From Metaphire vulgaris (Eukaryota; Annelida; Clitellata; Crassiclitellata; Megascolecidae), in contig CM030849.1 in NCBI GenBank assembly GCA_018105865.1, forward strand, positions 2,604,513-2,668,512: a stretch of 64,000 nucleotides of DNA, read 5' to 3'. Each line of letters begins with the position of its first letter. The stretch's first letter is position 1. A model generated the notes under the pieces. That model saw only the letters and a program-made list of their open reading frames with translations, was not told the DNA's origin and did no database searches. A program made the translations under genes and the position numbers. Positions 24,831-42,169 of the stretch are shown one piece after another.

Positions 24831-25153
24831 CAGTGTTTCTCAAACTGTTTGGAACTGTGCGGCTCACGTCAGCGGCTTCGTAACATATAAATTTCTTGAA
24901 ACTTAAGTCTAAGTAAGTAAGTAAGTAAAATCTCGTAAACTTCTACAGCGCCCCGGAAAGCAGCACAGCAGTAGCTGCTTATTCTTATGCGCTTAATCTT
25001 TCTTGAAATAGCTATAGCCAGGGTGGTTTGTCGGCCGGGCAAAGTCTACTTGCAACTTGGTATTGGTTAGAAAATGGCGTTTTAGAATCTAATTTTGCGC
25101 TACCCCGCGACCCACTAGACTGATTCTTGCGACCCACAGTTCGGGAAGCACTG
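24831..25153. mobile_element. hAT-like element with nested SINE-like copy
   Basis: Starts CAGTGTTTCTCAAACTG and ends CAGTTCGGGAAGCACTG, inverted ends of the Charlie type. The block 24911-25035 inside is a copy of the AAGT-tailed SINE-like repeat, so that repeat appears to have inserted into the older DNA element. Confidence 0.6.
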
Positions 25154-25269
25154 TATTATAAAGTGAGAATGCTAATATAATTATGTATGTGTGATTTTTC
25201 ATTTTTATACCCATATAAAGAGCTTTCAACAGCAAATTATAATTTCTGGAACAGTTACTGACTTATTGT

Positions 25270-25480
25270 CCATATAAAAATGGGTTGGGTTGGATTTGAT
25301 TGGGTTGGGTCCGATTTTTTCATATTAATGGTGGGTTCGGTTGGGTTGGGTCAGAAAATAAGTCATGGTTTAAGAAACTGTAATGTATTACAGTGGGTTG
25401 GGTCAATTAAACCTATTGTCAGCATGGGTTGGTTGGGTTGGGTTCTAAAAAATGGACCCATGGACATCTCTGCCTCACAT
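25270..25480. mobile_element. MITE family G copy 1 (GGTTGGG-rich)
   Basis: Repeated GGGTTGGGTT with the unique block AGAAACTGTAATGTATTACA and a right end CCCATGGACATCTCTG, all shared with 44591-44847. The left end appears degraded. Confidence 0.7.
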
Positions 25481-26101
25481 CGTTTAATCAGCGAACTGAA
25501 ACTGGGCAGCAGAAAAGACTGGTGCGACTTTCCAAAAAGGTTTTCAGCAAACATTCAATTATCAGGAATCGGCTTCTGCTGAAATGTTTAAGCTATATGA
25601 CAAAATTTGCTGCACTATATTATTCGCATGCATTTCCATGTAAGAAATGAATTCCAATTAGTCATATGAACATTTGATAACTAGAGTTTTTGCATCTAAA
25701 TAACAAGTACAACATCATTTTGTCTTTCCACAGCGGACAAAACTCTGACTCCAGTCTTAAATAATTAACGTATTTCTTACTTGAAAAGTTTCAGAATAAA
25801 ATATCTATTCACAATAGGCCCTATATTGTGCAAAGCTCTATTTAGCAAAACGAACAGCGTGACATCAGACGAATATTTAGTTGCATTTTAAAAACGAATA
25901 TGTCATCACAAGAGCTCATCCGTAATAGATAACTAACCAGTGTACTGTACAGTGTACACACGCTAATATATGTTTTGGCACTTTAGCGTGATATCTCCTT
26001 CCAATGATCCAATCGATTCACACTGATCATAACTGACGTCGCCTCTAATTAATTATAATGGATTTTGTATCTTCACCTGCCTTAGTTAATTGGGCGACAT
26101 C

Positions 26102-26302
26102 TTACATTTCATTGTCGCCAAACTCAATGATGTCAGGGCCGAGGGGCGGTTCCACTTCGGGGATGACTGGGGATGTATCCCTCACCGAGCTTTTTTGCCT
26201 GCCAGCGTTTTCAGGGTTAACCGGGTTCGAGCCGCTATCCTTGTGCATGTGCAAAACAGAGCTGCTAGACGACCAGTTAAAGCTAACAGCGTAGCTAGCC
26301 AC
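26102..26302 (-). CDS. candidate exon, acidic Ser/Pro-rich tail
   Basis: A minus-strand frame of up to 66 residues ends PVIPEVEPPLGP...EFGDNEM then stop. It is not low-complexity repeat and resembles a cytoplasmic or disordered tail. It lies just beyond the stop of the kelch exon. It could be an alternative last exon of the Ig-kelch gene or part of another gene, but the visible AG acceptors do not match the phase-1 pattern of that gene. No domain is recognised. Confidence 0.25.
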   Translation of the reverse strand: MASYAVSFNWSSSSSVLHMHKDSGSNPVNPENAGRQKSSVRDTSPVIPEVEPPLGPDIIEFGDNEM

Positions 26303-26405
26303 CTAATCCGCATGGATAAAGCCAATTAATGATTTAATTAAGCAGCAATTACAAGCTTATATACAAAAGAAATACGCAGAGAAGAAAAAATGAAGTGTAC
26401 TTTCT

Positions 26406-27280
26406 TCAGCGTGTTTGTTTCACCAGAAATTCCAATGTTCCATAGGCATGCACTCTGGAAGGTCTAGGTAATTTAGCGTGGTGTTTCCACCTGATAGGTT
26501 TATCGTTGAAGATATTCGAAATAGGAACATAGTTCACGTCGTTTCGAGGAACATCTAAATTGGCGCCTCCGAAGACAAAAAGTTTTTCCTTATGTACAAC
26601 CATACCGTAGCAGTTGATGTTAGTCTTGAATTGGTCTCTAACACTCCAAGTTTCTGTATCAAAATTATAGATGAAACAGTTATCGGCTCCCGACAAAATA
26701 ACATAATTGTCAAGCAAAGCAGAACACAACAGATAACATGGCTTGGGCATTGGGTTTCTTAGGATAGTGCAAGAATTTAACTCCGTGTCATACACTTGAA
26801 CAGTGTTCACCCATACGCCCCCGGCATATATTCCTCCAAAGATGTAGAGTGATGCCTTATAAGGCACACAATTTTTAGAATTAAAAACAGCATTAGTTAG
26901 TTTTCCAACAGTGGCACATTTATCATCAACTGCGTCATAAGTCTCAACGTCGTCGAATACATCTCCATTGCATCCCTGTCCGCCGCAAATGTACAAAATG
27001 TGATCGACGAACGCCACACTTGAGCCTAATCTGCCTTTCACCAAGGAAGCACGTGCAATCCATTCAGAATGCTTTGCGTCGAATTTCCAGATTTCTGCAC
27101 GCTGTTCTCCGATTCCTATTATGAAGATTGAGCCATGGTAAACGGCGGTTGCCATGAAAAGTTCCAATCTGAACGGCGATTGATGAAGAGAAGAAGCTTC
27201 GTTCGAATGATTCAGATTTACCTTGAAAGCATCCCTTTCTCCAAAGACAACGAGGGAACTCTCTAAGCGCATCTTAGATC
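26406..27280 (-). CDS. kelch propeller exon (probable last exon of Ig receptor gene)
   Basis: This exon encodes about 290 residues forming six kelch blades. Recognisable strands include SLVVFGERDAF, GSIFIIGIGEQRAEIWKF, HILYICGGQG, ASLYIFGGIYAGG, NYVILSGADNCFIYNFDTET and KLFVFGGANLD. Kelch propellers are protein-binding; in KLHL proteins they follow BTB and BACK domains and recruit substrates to CUL3. No BTB or BACK exon is visible upstream. The exon begins after a strong acceptor (TTTTGTCTTCTAG) in phase 1. The nearest upstream donor on this strand is that of the Ig receptor tail exon (28478), also phase 1, giving continuous TSTGTG-SKMRLESS. It ends at a TGA. An independent kelch gene with distant exons is possible but would have to span the whole Ig gene. 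Confidence 0.8.
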
Positions 27281-27423
27281 CTAGAAGACAAAAGTAAACA
27301 CCCAATTTCCTAAGTCAGCGGCACTAAACCGCGGTCCGCGGTCCACAGTCCGGACCGCGAGGATGCTTCTTGTGGACCGCCACAGCTCTTTGAATAGGGT
27401 GTTGCATGTTGACTATTGCCTGG

Positions 27424-27549
27424 CTGATCATATACCTTCCCCATAGCTATTTTAAGAAAGGCTGAGCGCCTAAGAATAAGCAGCTACTGTTGTGCTGCTT
27501 TCCAAGGTGCTATAGAAATCCACGAGATTTTACTTACTTACTTACTCAC
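27424..27549 (-). mobile_element. SINE-like repeat, inverted copy
   Basis: AGCGCCTAAGAATAAGCAGC and AAGGTGCTATAGAAATCCAC then GAGATTTTACTTACTTACTT is the reverse complement of the repeat at 16527 and 24911. It lies in the intron between the Ig tail exon and the kelch exon. Confidence 0.6.
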
Positions 27550-27926
27550 TTATGAAAAATGTTGAGCATGAAAAGGAAGAGCCAAACAAAACCACGAAAA
27601 ATCTAGTTATTGCTGTAAATATTATCGTACGTAATTTCTATGTCAATTACAATCATAAGTTGATTTATTCCATCCGTTTTCAAGCTGTTCTTTATTAATT
27701 GTGGACTAACGATTTATTGAATCGGCTGAAATCGCACGTATGGCGAAGAGTCGTGAGTCTTGAACAGAAGATTTATTTCCATATTTTACCGGACCGAAAC
27801 AATTCACAGCTGGCAGTTTTAGACTCAGGGCACCAACATTACTCAAGAAAACGTCTAGAATTTCATGCACCAAATTGTGTGCTGACCAGTGTTATTATTT
27901 CTTCAGTAGCACATAGATACATTATA

Positions 27927-28256
27927 GGGGTCGTCCATAAATTACGTAACGCGATTTTGGCACTTTTTTGACCCCCCCCTACGTAACGCGACGCAACAAA
28001 ACGTCAGACCCCCTAAAATATGACGCAACAACGAGGCGACCCCCCATTTTCGTATTTCGAAAAGTCTTGAGAAGCAAAACAGGTCATCCTTGTATTTTTT
28101 CTTCTCCAAAATCCCTGACAAACAAAAAAAGGTCAAAGGTCATCACTTAAATTTTTTTGCGTTACGTCACATTTACGGAACCCCCCCCCCCCGTCGTCAC
28201 ACTTCGTAACAAATGGCCGACCCCCTAACCGCGTTTCGTAATTTATGGACGACCCC
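27927..28256. mobile_element. MITE family F (GGGGTCGTCCATAAATTACG)
   Basis: Inverted ends GGGGTCGTCCATAAATTACG and CGTAATTTATGGACGACCCC are essentially perfect over 20 bp. Immediate flanks share ATA, a possible 3-bp duplication, so this element differs from the hAT-like families with 8-bp duplications. It contains two versions of the GACAAGCAAAAAAGGTCA motif. It sits in the intron ahead of the kelch exon. Confidence 0.85.
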
Positions 28257-28477
28257 ATAGATTATAGACTGCCAATATTTTAAAGAGAACGGAGTGGCGC
28301 TGCTTTTCGAGTTTCTTGTTCTGCTTACGATACTGATATAAACTGGATAGGAATTATGTTAATTTATTTCAAAAATTTAGTTCCATAGTCCAATTTAGGC
28401 TTTAAAAATAACTTGATGAGATCTCAGTAACAGTGTATCTGTCAGTAGGCGTAATTCAGGTGACACAATACGCTTAC

Positions 28478-33874
<5,397 letters not shown>

Positions 33875-35418
33875 ATTCTACGCCGATTTTAGGCTATTCC
33901 TGTCAAAAAACACAATGGTTATAATATTGTAATTCACTTTTGTTACCCGTTTATATTTTACCATTAAAAGATTCGATAGCAAATCTATCCATATGGGTAC
34001 ACTGACGAATCATCTTATCCAAAATGAGGTCCACCTAATCAACTATAAAGTTACGCGTGAAGAAACTCAGATAACAAAAAATAACTTAATCGGGAATGTC
34101 TATTTATTTTCTATCGCCAGTCTGTACACTCAATGCACAGTACATAAATCTACGACAAACAATCCAATTAAGGTGACATCAGTCGCTATTGAAAACAAAG
34201 TACAGTAGTAGAAAGATGAACAAATATACAAAAACGGCTTCATATAGTCATAGCTATCTTCAATGCGGTAGATAAGTTTAAATCTTTAATAGAACAAGAA
34301 AAGAAAAAAAACAGATTTCTTTCACTTTTCTAATCATCGGATATTTAGGATCACTTATAATAGCTAAATAGTAGGCCTACCGCAGCGGCTTAGCCACGGG
34401 GTTGTTCAAACTATCCCATTTAAAAAATATGACCAACACAATTTATGTAAACCCGTTGACTTTTAGTTGAAGGAAGGGAAGGGGGGTAGTGAGGGGGGTC
34501 GACCGCGGCCCCCGCTTGTGTTCAGTTGCATAGTGCATAGTCGCATCGTTGTCCACTGCCAAAACAGATACCCTGTGAATAGAACCGCCCGCTTGCAAGG
34601 TCGCATAGGCCTATTATCATGCTACCGCTCAAGCGTAGGGACTAGCTCTGACTTGCAAATTGCCAAAATTGGCAAATTGCCAGCATATACCTGTTCGTTT
34701 ACGCCCGTCCAGGCATTGTAAGTTTTTACATAAATTTTGCTTTGCACCGGCATTTCGAAAGGGAATAGGCCCTATTGCTCGAATTTGCTAAACAATCATT
34801 TTTTAATTTTATTTATTTTTTTAATTAATTTTGTATTTAGAGTTTTATTCAGTTCTGTTTGATGCTGTGCTTGTCACGAATAAAGATTATTATTTTTACT
34901 GTATTATCAGTGTCATCAGTTAGACACAGCACACTGATCTGAAAACCCTCGGACCCCCCATCCCCCAGTTTTTGCCCCACCCCGTTGCTTCCAGTTAACA
35001 ACTCCACTTTGCATAAGCTTTCTCTGCCACTGGTTCGAGGGGTGAGAAATATTTTTCGAAGGCGATTGCGTTGAAGCGTTGTAGCGTGACTGATAAACGC
35101 TGGAAGAGGAATCTGCCTTCCCTATACTGCATAGGCTATGCATAGGGAAAATTAACTCTAACTCTGTAGCATAGCAGAGCTTTCGATAGCAACCGTTTTG
35201 GACAGATCAAGTACAGTATCGGGACTGTCAAACTCCCTTAAACTAGGTTTGATAAGCAGACAAGAAGTCCGATGGGAGATGCATCCCCACTCATCCCCCA
35301 CGACCTTACTTAGGATGGTTCTGTCAGCGGAGGTGCAAAGTCCTCAATACCATTTCTACTTTGGAAAGCAGTTGCCAATACGAGAGTCATCTTAATAGTC
35401 ACGGTGCTGAATGACAGA

Positions 35419-35537
<119 letters not shown>

Positions 35538-35545
35538 TTAAACGA

Positions 35546-35770
35546 CAATTTTTATAGCGCTATCTGCCTGGCGAAGGCCATAGTCAAGAGCGCTTTACAA
35601 AGACATCTGATATGAGATTTTAAATAGGTGCGCCTTAAGTTTCTGTGCAAACCTATCTTGTGTCGTATCCCTGATAATTTCCTCGGGGAGGGCGTTCCAA
35701 AGTATGGAATTCCCCTCGAGACGGATCGGTCCCCAAATTTACCTGTCTTGGATGGAGGGGACAACTAGCT
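35546..35770. mobile_element. unclassified dispersed repeat beginning TTTATAGCGC
   Basis: Starts right at the microsatellite with TTTTTATAGCGCTATCTGCC, then GAGCGCTTTACAAAGAC and GGGGAGGGCGTTCCAAAGTA. The 5' segment with ATAGCGC next to trinucleotide tracts recurs in the window (for example 42170, GACAATTTATATAACGCC), suggesting a retroposon whose tail is the ATT tract. Class not resolved. Confidence 0.4.
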
Positions 35771-36426
35771 GAATTCGGCGACTGGATCTGAGTTCCATGC
35801 ATCCGCCAGTCAGATAACAGAAAATTTTTATCAGTAAGTATGTATCAAAACTTTACCTTCTTCTCACGAAAGTGACGACTGCCTGCTTTTGAATTCTGCA
35901 CGCATTTAATATGATTTTTTTTATCAAGCACCAAATTTATAGGACTCTTTAGTCGCGTAGCCTAAGACCGCTAGGCAAGGCAGTCCATTTGAGACGACGG
36001 TGTCTATAACTAAATGCTAAAGCGACTTTAGACTGATTGACGCAGTGATAGCGGCCTAAGGAAATAGAGCCTTGAATTACATCTATATAAATACAAATGT
36101 AACTTCGTTTCTTTGTCGTCGCTAATCTACGAAAGTTCTTCACCGATTGTTTTCAAACTTTTACACAACCTTCCTTGCGAATACGAGCGTGTTCGTAGGT
36201 TCATCAAAACATGTTTTTGGTTTTTAAAAAACGGTATTTCTAAACAAAAGACCTTTTTTAAAGAAACGCCACCTGTTCGTCTCAGTGACCATTGCTTTAT
36301 TTTTAGGTTCTAAGTTTTCGAAGGCCATAAATATACGTTCTCGAATAAATGCATCATATATATTCATACTTTTGCGATCAAACATAGCAAGAAGACGGGT
36401 TATTACAACCGCACTTTTCCATATAA

Positions 36427-36570
36427 GCTGGTGGTTCTCAACCCTCTTTGCCTCGCAGACCACTTCTGAAGTTCACAAATTTCTCGCGGATCACCTAAAA
36501 ATCAGATTTTTTCAAAACTTACCAGAAAAATAGGTTGAAAAGCAAACAAAAGGTCATCCACATTCACCGA

Positions 36571-36629
<59 letters not shown>

Positions 36630-36740
36630 AGTGTGTGTGTGTCTAATTTTTATGTACGTTTTTAGACTTCGCCGCGGACCACTAGACTCTTTCTCGACGG
36701 GCCACTTGTAGTCCGCGGGCCACGGGTTGAGAATCGCTGA
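36427..36740. mobile_element. hAT-like element with CTGGTGGTTCTCAACC ends
   Basis: Left end CTGGTGGTTCTCAACCCTC and right end CGGGTTGAGAATCGCTG are inverted. The interior has CTCGCAGACCACTTCTGAAG and a matching GCGGACCACTAGACTC. Includes (AT)n and (GT)n tracts at 36571-36643. Confidence 0.65.
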
Positions 36741-37142
36741 TTTAAGTAGACTCGGCCACAACAACACCAATCCGGGAGCAGGTAGTAAATGCAATATAAT
36801 TGCGATTAAATATAATTGCAATTAAGATGCAAAGACACCTGCACATCCCTATATTTGTGCTTATTACTTAATGTGACCTTTTTAAAGGCAATTTTCTCAT
36901 AAATGCAGCTGCCATTAGAGCCTATTCGAAATCTGAACCGTTTTAGGTCCCTACAAGTACCTTTTCGCTCGGGCTAAAGAATAGCCCAAACCCTGACTTG
37001 TTTACTAAGGAAAGTATAGGCTACTGTCAGAATTTTTGCATAGTCTCATAGAAGTGCCGTATAATGAAGATTTAGATGAACGTAGCTCCACGGATGGCTG
37101 AAACTACTGAATGAATGAGGGTACCTTCATAGGCTCAACGAA

Positions 37143-37530
37143 CATATGAAGGCCAAACTAGGGGACCATATTAGGGGACTGCTCCGTGACATACATTGGC
37201 TGTATGTGCCGGAGCGTATTAATTTCAGGCTTGTGACGCTGGTGTCTTCTGCTGCCTTGAATGGCGCAGATCCTGCGTATCTGATGACCGAACTGAAACG
37301 TGTCGCCGACCAGGAAGGTCTGAAACGCCTGAGATCCGCCTAGTCTGCCTTACTGGTTGTCCCGAGGACGCGCCTCCGCACCGCCGGAGACCGAGCATTT
37401 CGTGTGGCTGCCGCTAGGGCCTGCATGGAACGGCCTACCTCCATCCGTTCAACTTTCCCCTCCGCTCAACATTTTCAAAATGAGGCTAAAGACTTGGTTG
37501 TTCCGTACTATTTATGAACTTTAACTCTGT
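37143..37530 (+). pseudogene. LINE ORF2 C-terminal relic
   Basis: The first part encodes IRGLLRDIHWLYVPERINFR and a following AYLMTELK, the pattern seen after the reverse transcriptase core of CR1/L2-type LINEs. After a stop and a frame change the downstream part encodes RAFRVAAARAWNGLPPS and then MRLKTWLFR, the usual C-terminal motif. Frameshifts and stops make it non-functional. Confidence 0.75.
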
Positions 37531-38295
37531 ACTGTGTTCACGCAGCCCACCTGTGGACGAGTCACCACAATAATCTGAACGTTACTTACTGTTGGAACGT
37601 GAAGACTAATATTGCGTGCACGCATTCATATTCACTATGAAACTAGCAGTGACTCATGACCCACCTGTTTGCCATGCGTCGCCTGTGAGCTATCGGTTCA
37701 ACAGAAAGGATTTGGTTCTTTTTTGTAGGTTTTCTTTGCTTCAATGTTCATATAATAGCCGTGTACTGTAGGTAATGATCGATGGCGTATATTCTTCCTC
37801 GATGTTGGTTCATAGGCTTTATTGATTATAATAATATTTTTTAATAAAACGTCAAGCTTCTTGTAGTAAGCCCCCTATGCAACCCTCAATGTATGCTAAT
37901 TCTACATCGACAAGTATTGAATTAACTTTTCGCCTCTGGTGTTATTTTTTTATCCAACAGGTCTCAAAAAATTAGTAATTGTGACATTATTTGCCTAATT
38001 TCTAGCATACATCGAAAGTTGCCGAGTTAATCAGATACCGTTTGTCGTCTCATACTTGTAGACAATGAGACCCATGTTTTCTTAAATTTGAAAATTCATA
38101 TTTGCTGCATCTGCAGAAATTCGCCATTCATGTCTGATTCTGACGATAGTAGCCTACGGAATACCATAATTTTTTATGAATACAAAGAATACAAAATACC
38201 TTGTGTTGGCTTCTTTATTTCAATAAATTTTCACAGACTCGAATAGAATTAATGTTAAATTCATAGATCATTTGAACAATGAGTATTATCACACA

Positions 38296-38486
38296 CAGTG
38301 GCGGCTCTAGGATTTGGCAAGTAAGGGGCCGTTGGGGTGGCAACTTCTAATCATGGGGGGCCAACCATTTGTTGTTTAATGTATGTAGCATTAAGTATAG
38401 GGTCCCAACTGGGGGAGCCACTGGGGGACCAGGCACTCAATAGGGGGGGCATGGGCCCCCCTGCTCTCCCGGTGGAGCCGCCACTG
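38296..38486. mobile_element. MITE family B copy 4
   Basis: Inverted ends CAGTGGCGGCTCTAGG and GGTGGAGCCGCCACTG with exact 8-bp duplications ATCACACA. Confidence 0.95.
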
Positions 38487-39626
38487 ATCACACAAACTTT
38501 TAAAATTCCCTCGAAGAGTCTTTACAAATTGTGGTCGTTAATTAGTGAATTTCGACAGAATTCTCGCCTCGTGGAATTCATTTTCAATTTTTATGTCAAA
38601 ACCGCGGACAAAATTAAACACTACCTACGAACATACTTAAGATGCTAAAGTAAAACGTAGGTCTGGACTTTTCATTGGCAATCTACTCTGATCGGAGAGA
38701 TCTTTAACGGCTGTGTTAATTGGCATCAATATGGACGCCACTTTCCACTTTGTCCGAGGAGGGAGGTTGAGAACCCTCAGTCAAAAGCTCTAATACAACA
38801 AAATGCATAGACTGCACAGAATCTGTCGACAACGAACATGTCCCACCCCGAAATATATCTCATCGGCTACCGCAAATCTCATTACTGTTCCTACAGTAGC
38901 ATGAATAGGAGGAAGGGGGCAGATCCAGTATCAATTTCCCAAACGTGAGAGGGACCTATTCTCAGATCAAAATTATGAGTGATCTTTTAAAGTGTTTAGA
39001 CAATGCTTTAAGAAGGTAATTCAGTTTATCAGCCAAATGCAATTACGCTTCTGTGTGGAATGTCAGAAGCCAGCATTGTGATCTAATGTTTTGTCAGTAC
39101 CAATAGCGCTGTAGTCATTAAGGCAAAAGATCCACAGGGAGATGGGGTCTCACACGGATAGATAGATAGATACGAGCAATTGATTGAAAGAAACAATGAG
39201 ATTCCGAGTGGATATTTGACGAATATTTGTATAATTTACAGTATTGTCTTCGTTCACTCGAAAAGGCATAGCACGGAGACAGACAATTATTGTAAAACCG
39301 ACTAAATTGCATTTTATACTCTTTTAAAAGGCTACTGGATGGTTCTGAGATTGCACAAAAGCTCTCAAAAGTTGTACTAATGGCTTTTAAAACTGCCGAT
39401 TTAAAAGCCACCATGACAATGATTGCACGTTTTCACTGAATGACTACTTAGAAACGAGAATACATTATGGAGCCGAGCTAAGCGAATTGCATTCATCAAG
39501 TAATATTGTGAACGTCAAATCAATGAAGCCCGTGATGACCCGCTAGGATTAAACGTGCGCATTAGGAGTCAGGTCTTCAACAGCTGTACGATAAGGACTG
39601 CACAGGTTGAGGATTTGCTTCAGATC

Positions 39627-40136
39627 ATGAGTTTTAATTTGAGCATTTCTTGTCTTTTCTTTGGACTCTTGTGTGTTTCATGCCAACAACATCATGAAGA
39701 TAGAACAATGATGACGACTTGGAAACTAATAATTTCTAACCATGGGAAAAATCTTTGCCCCGACTCTTGGGATCCCTCTTCCTTTCGAATCATTCGTGCA
39801 AGGTCTCAGTTGGACTGTGCCAGACGATGCAAAGAAAATTCGGACTGCCTGTATCATAGTTTCCACAAAGACAACGGAAATTGTCAGCACGGACTGAATG
39901 GAGCACTTCCAACGTATCTGATCTCCGCTTCTGGCTGTCAACTGATGCTGGTAGGATGATGTTTGCATGGTTTGCGTGGAATATTTTAATGTCGCATACT
40001 CTCTGACAGAACTTTGTTAAATGTTCTGGAATCTCACACAGATTTATTATTTATATTGAAACCAACGGGTTCATTGGTGGCAATTATTGTTCGCCAAGGT
40101 TACTCAAACTATCGAACTCTATTATTATTATTATTA

Positions 40137-40184
<48 letters not shown>

Positions 40185-40188
40185 TTAA

Positions 40189-40219
<31 letters not shown>

Positions 40220-42096
40220 AAACACTTTCGTTGGTTGGTGTGGAAATTATCAAGAAAAAGGAACAATGATGGCCGGTATAATAAATGACGCGTACAAATA
40301 CATTTAGGTTCTTGATTTGAGGGGCTTTCAGTGATATCGTAATATGTTGTTTTTTTATATTGATAACACTTTCATCACATAATATGGAACCACTGTACTT
40401 GTAAAAATCTTCAATTTCACGATGCAGTCATGCGCTTTAATAGTTGTAAAAATAATTTTTCAGGACACCGAGGCGTTTAAAGGTTGTTTTCCTCAAGGTA
40501 CGCAGTTTCATGCAGACAGGGGCGGCGCTGGGTTTTGTCGACCGGGTGGGTCTAATGCAATCTACACAACCAGGACCCGATTCGGACTACCTCTCCTTCC
40601 CCAAAAATCAAAATTTCTCTGCGGATTTGCACGATTTTTCGGGTGCCCCTGCCCAAGGCTGGATGGGTCCGGACCCGCGGACCCACCCCCCTAGCGCCGC
40701 CCCTGCATGCAAAGTACAGTAGTTCAAATTTTCGAAGCCGGCCTTCGATTGTTACTCTAATTAGAACGTATTGAATTTCTACAGATGCCGTAATTTTGTG
40801 ATTGTTTGACACGCAACAAGAGCTGTCACGTGCAGGAAATTATATTAATAATTTTAAATCTTCTCTATTTGTTGAAGTCCAGACAATAGCAAGATTTTTA
40901 TAATCTGAAAATAAATCTGAAAATAAAAGTGAATTTTTCGAAAGTGTCCTCTGTCCGGATGCTAATTTCCCTGGCTTTTCCTTTACTTGCAAGACATTGT
41001 TAATTTCGTGAATCAATTAAAAGAGTGTATTACACTGTATTATTTGCGCCTGAGATCTCTTCAAATTGTTATTAAATAAACCGTTTGACTGTAATGGAAT
41101 TCTCTCTTGAACTAACGGTGCCAACAACTACACCATTTACCGCAGTGGCGTAGCCAGGATTTCCGGAAAGAGGGGTTAAAAAATATTTTGTCGATGACCG
41201 CCAAGGGGGATTTTCACCCCAAAATCGCCAAAAATCGCCTAAAAAATAAAAATTGCATGGAAATACATCAACAACATTGTTTTCCGCCGCTCAAGGGGTT
41301 GTTTAACCCCCAACCCTCCCCGTGGCTACGCCACTGATTTACCGTGTCAACAAGACAATAGCAACGACAATCACAACGACAACCACCAGGCACCAGCCGC
41401 TCTTTATAATCAGCAGTAATTGTTAACTAATATCAGCCTATTAATTAATAATACTATTATTAAGTTAACCTAACAATGATGCTGTTTTTCACATTCGGTC
41501 AGTGATTCCAGGCGGAACTTGCAACATGCCATTCCAGTACAGCTTCGTCGAGTATCATCAATGCGCCTCGATTAATGGATCACCACAATGCATGGCGTCC
41601 AATGGACTATTGATCAACTGCATAGCTCCTGCAGGTGCGTAGCGTCAATATGAATACCACGCAAGACTTGGATGTAAGTTACGGCTAAATATATCGCTAT
41701 ACCGCAACATGTGTCAAAGACAACGTTCTCAAAGAATTTTGTCTACCCCATAGTGTACCTATTTAGCATCATAGCTGAGATGGCCGTGAGAAAAGCATTA
41801 GGGGGATACAACAAGGGTTACAAAATTGGAGGCAGAAGGATCGACAACCGAAGCTCTGCAGATGACATCGCCCGGATTGCTAAATCACCTGAAAATCTTA
41901 AATAGCTATACTAGAGAGACTAATACGATCGGGATCCGAATATGGGTTAAAGTTAAATGTGGAAAGAGGTCTTGACCTTGAATTCAAGGCCAATAGATAC
42001 AGTTTGCTGAACAACGTAAAGAAAAGGAACATCAGTTACTTTGGACACATTACCAGAAAAACTCATGTACGAAAAAAGAATTACTACAAGGGACAC

Positions 42097-42169
<73 letters not shown>

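Larger units (their letters stand above)
21411..26405. other. intergenic block between LSm10 and the Ig-kelch locus
   Basis: Beyond the listed repeats I see no gene, apart from a weak candidate minus-strand exon at 26102-26302. The stretch 21780-21890 (ending TGATTTGGTGTGCCATTG) resembles the 3' untranslated part of the LINE at 56225. A TTATATAGCGCC dispersed fragment lies near 21551. Confidence 0.55.

Noticed and set aside
26213..26245. tRNA-like B-box GGTTCGAGCC
   Set aside because: No matching A box, acceptor stem or cloverleaf at the required distances.
27942..28150. Overlapping frames on both strands near 28 kb
   Set aside because: They fall within the family F element whose 20-bp inverted ends define it as a transposon.
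39118..39414. 98-residue minus-strand frame upstream of the PAN-FReD gene
   Set aside because: No recognised motif and no splice context; it may be chance. It could only be revived by expression or conservation data.
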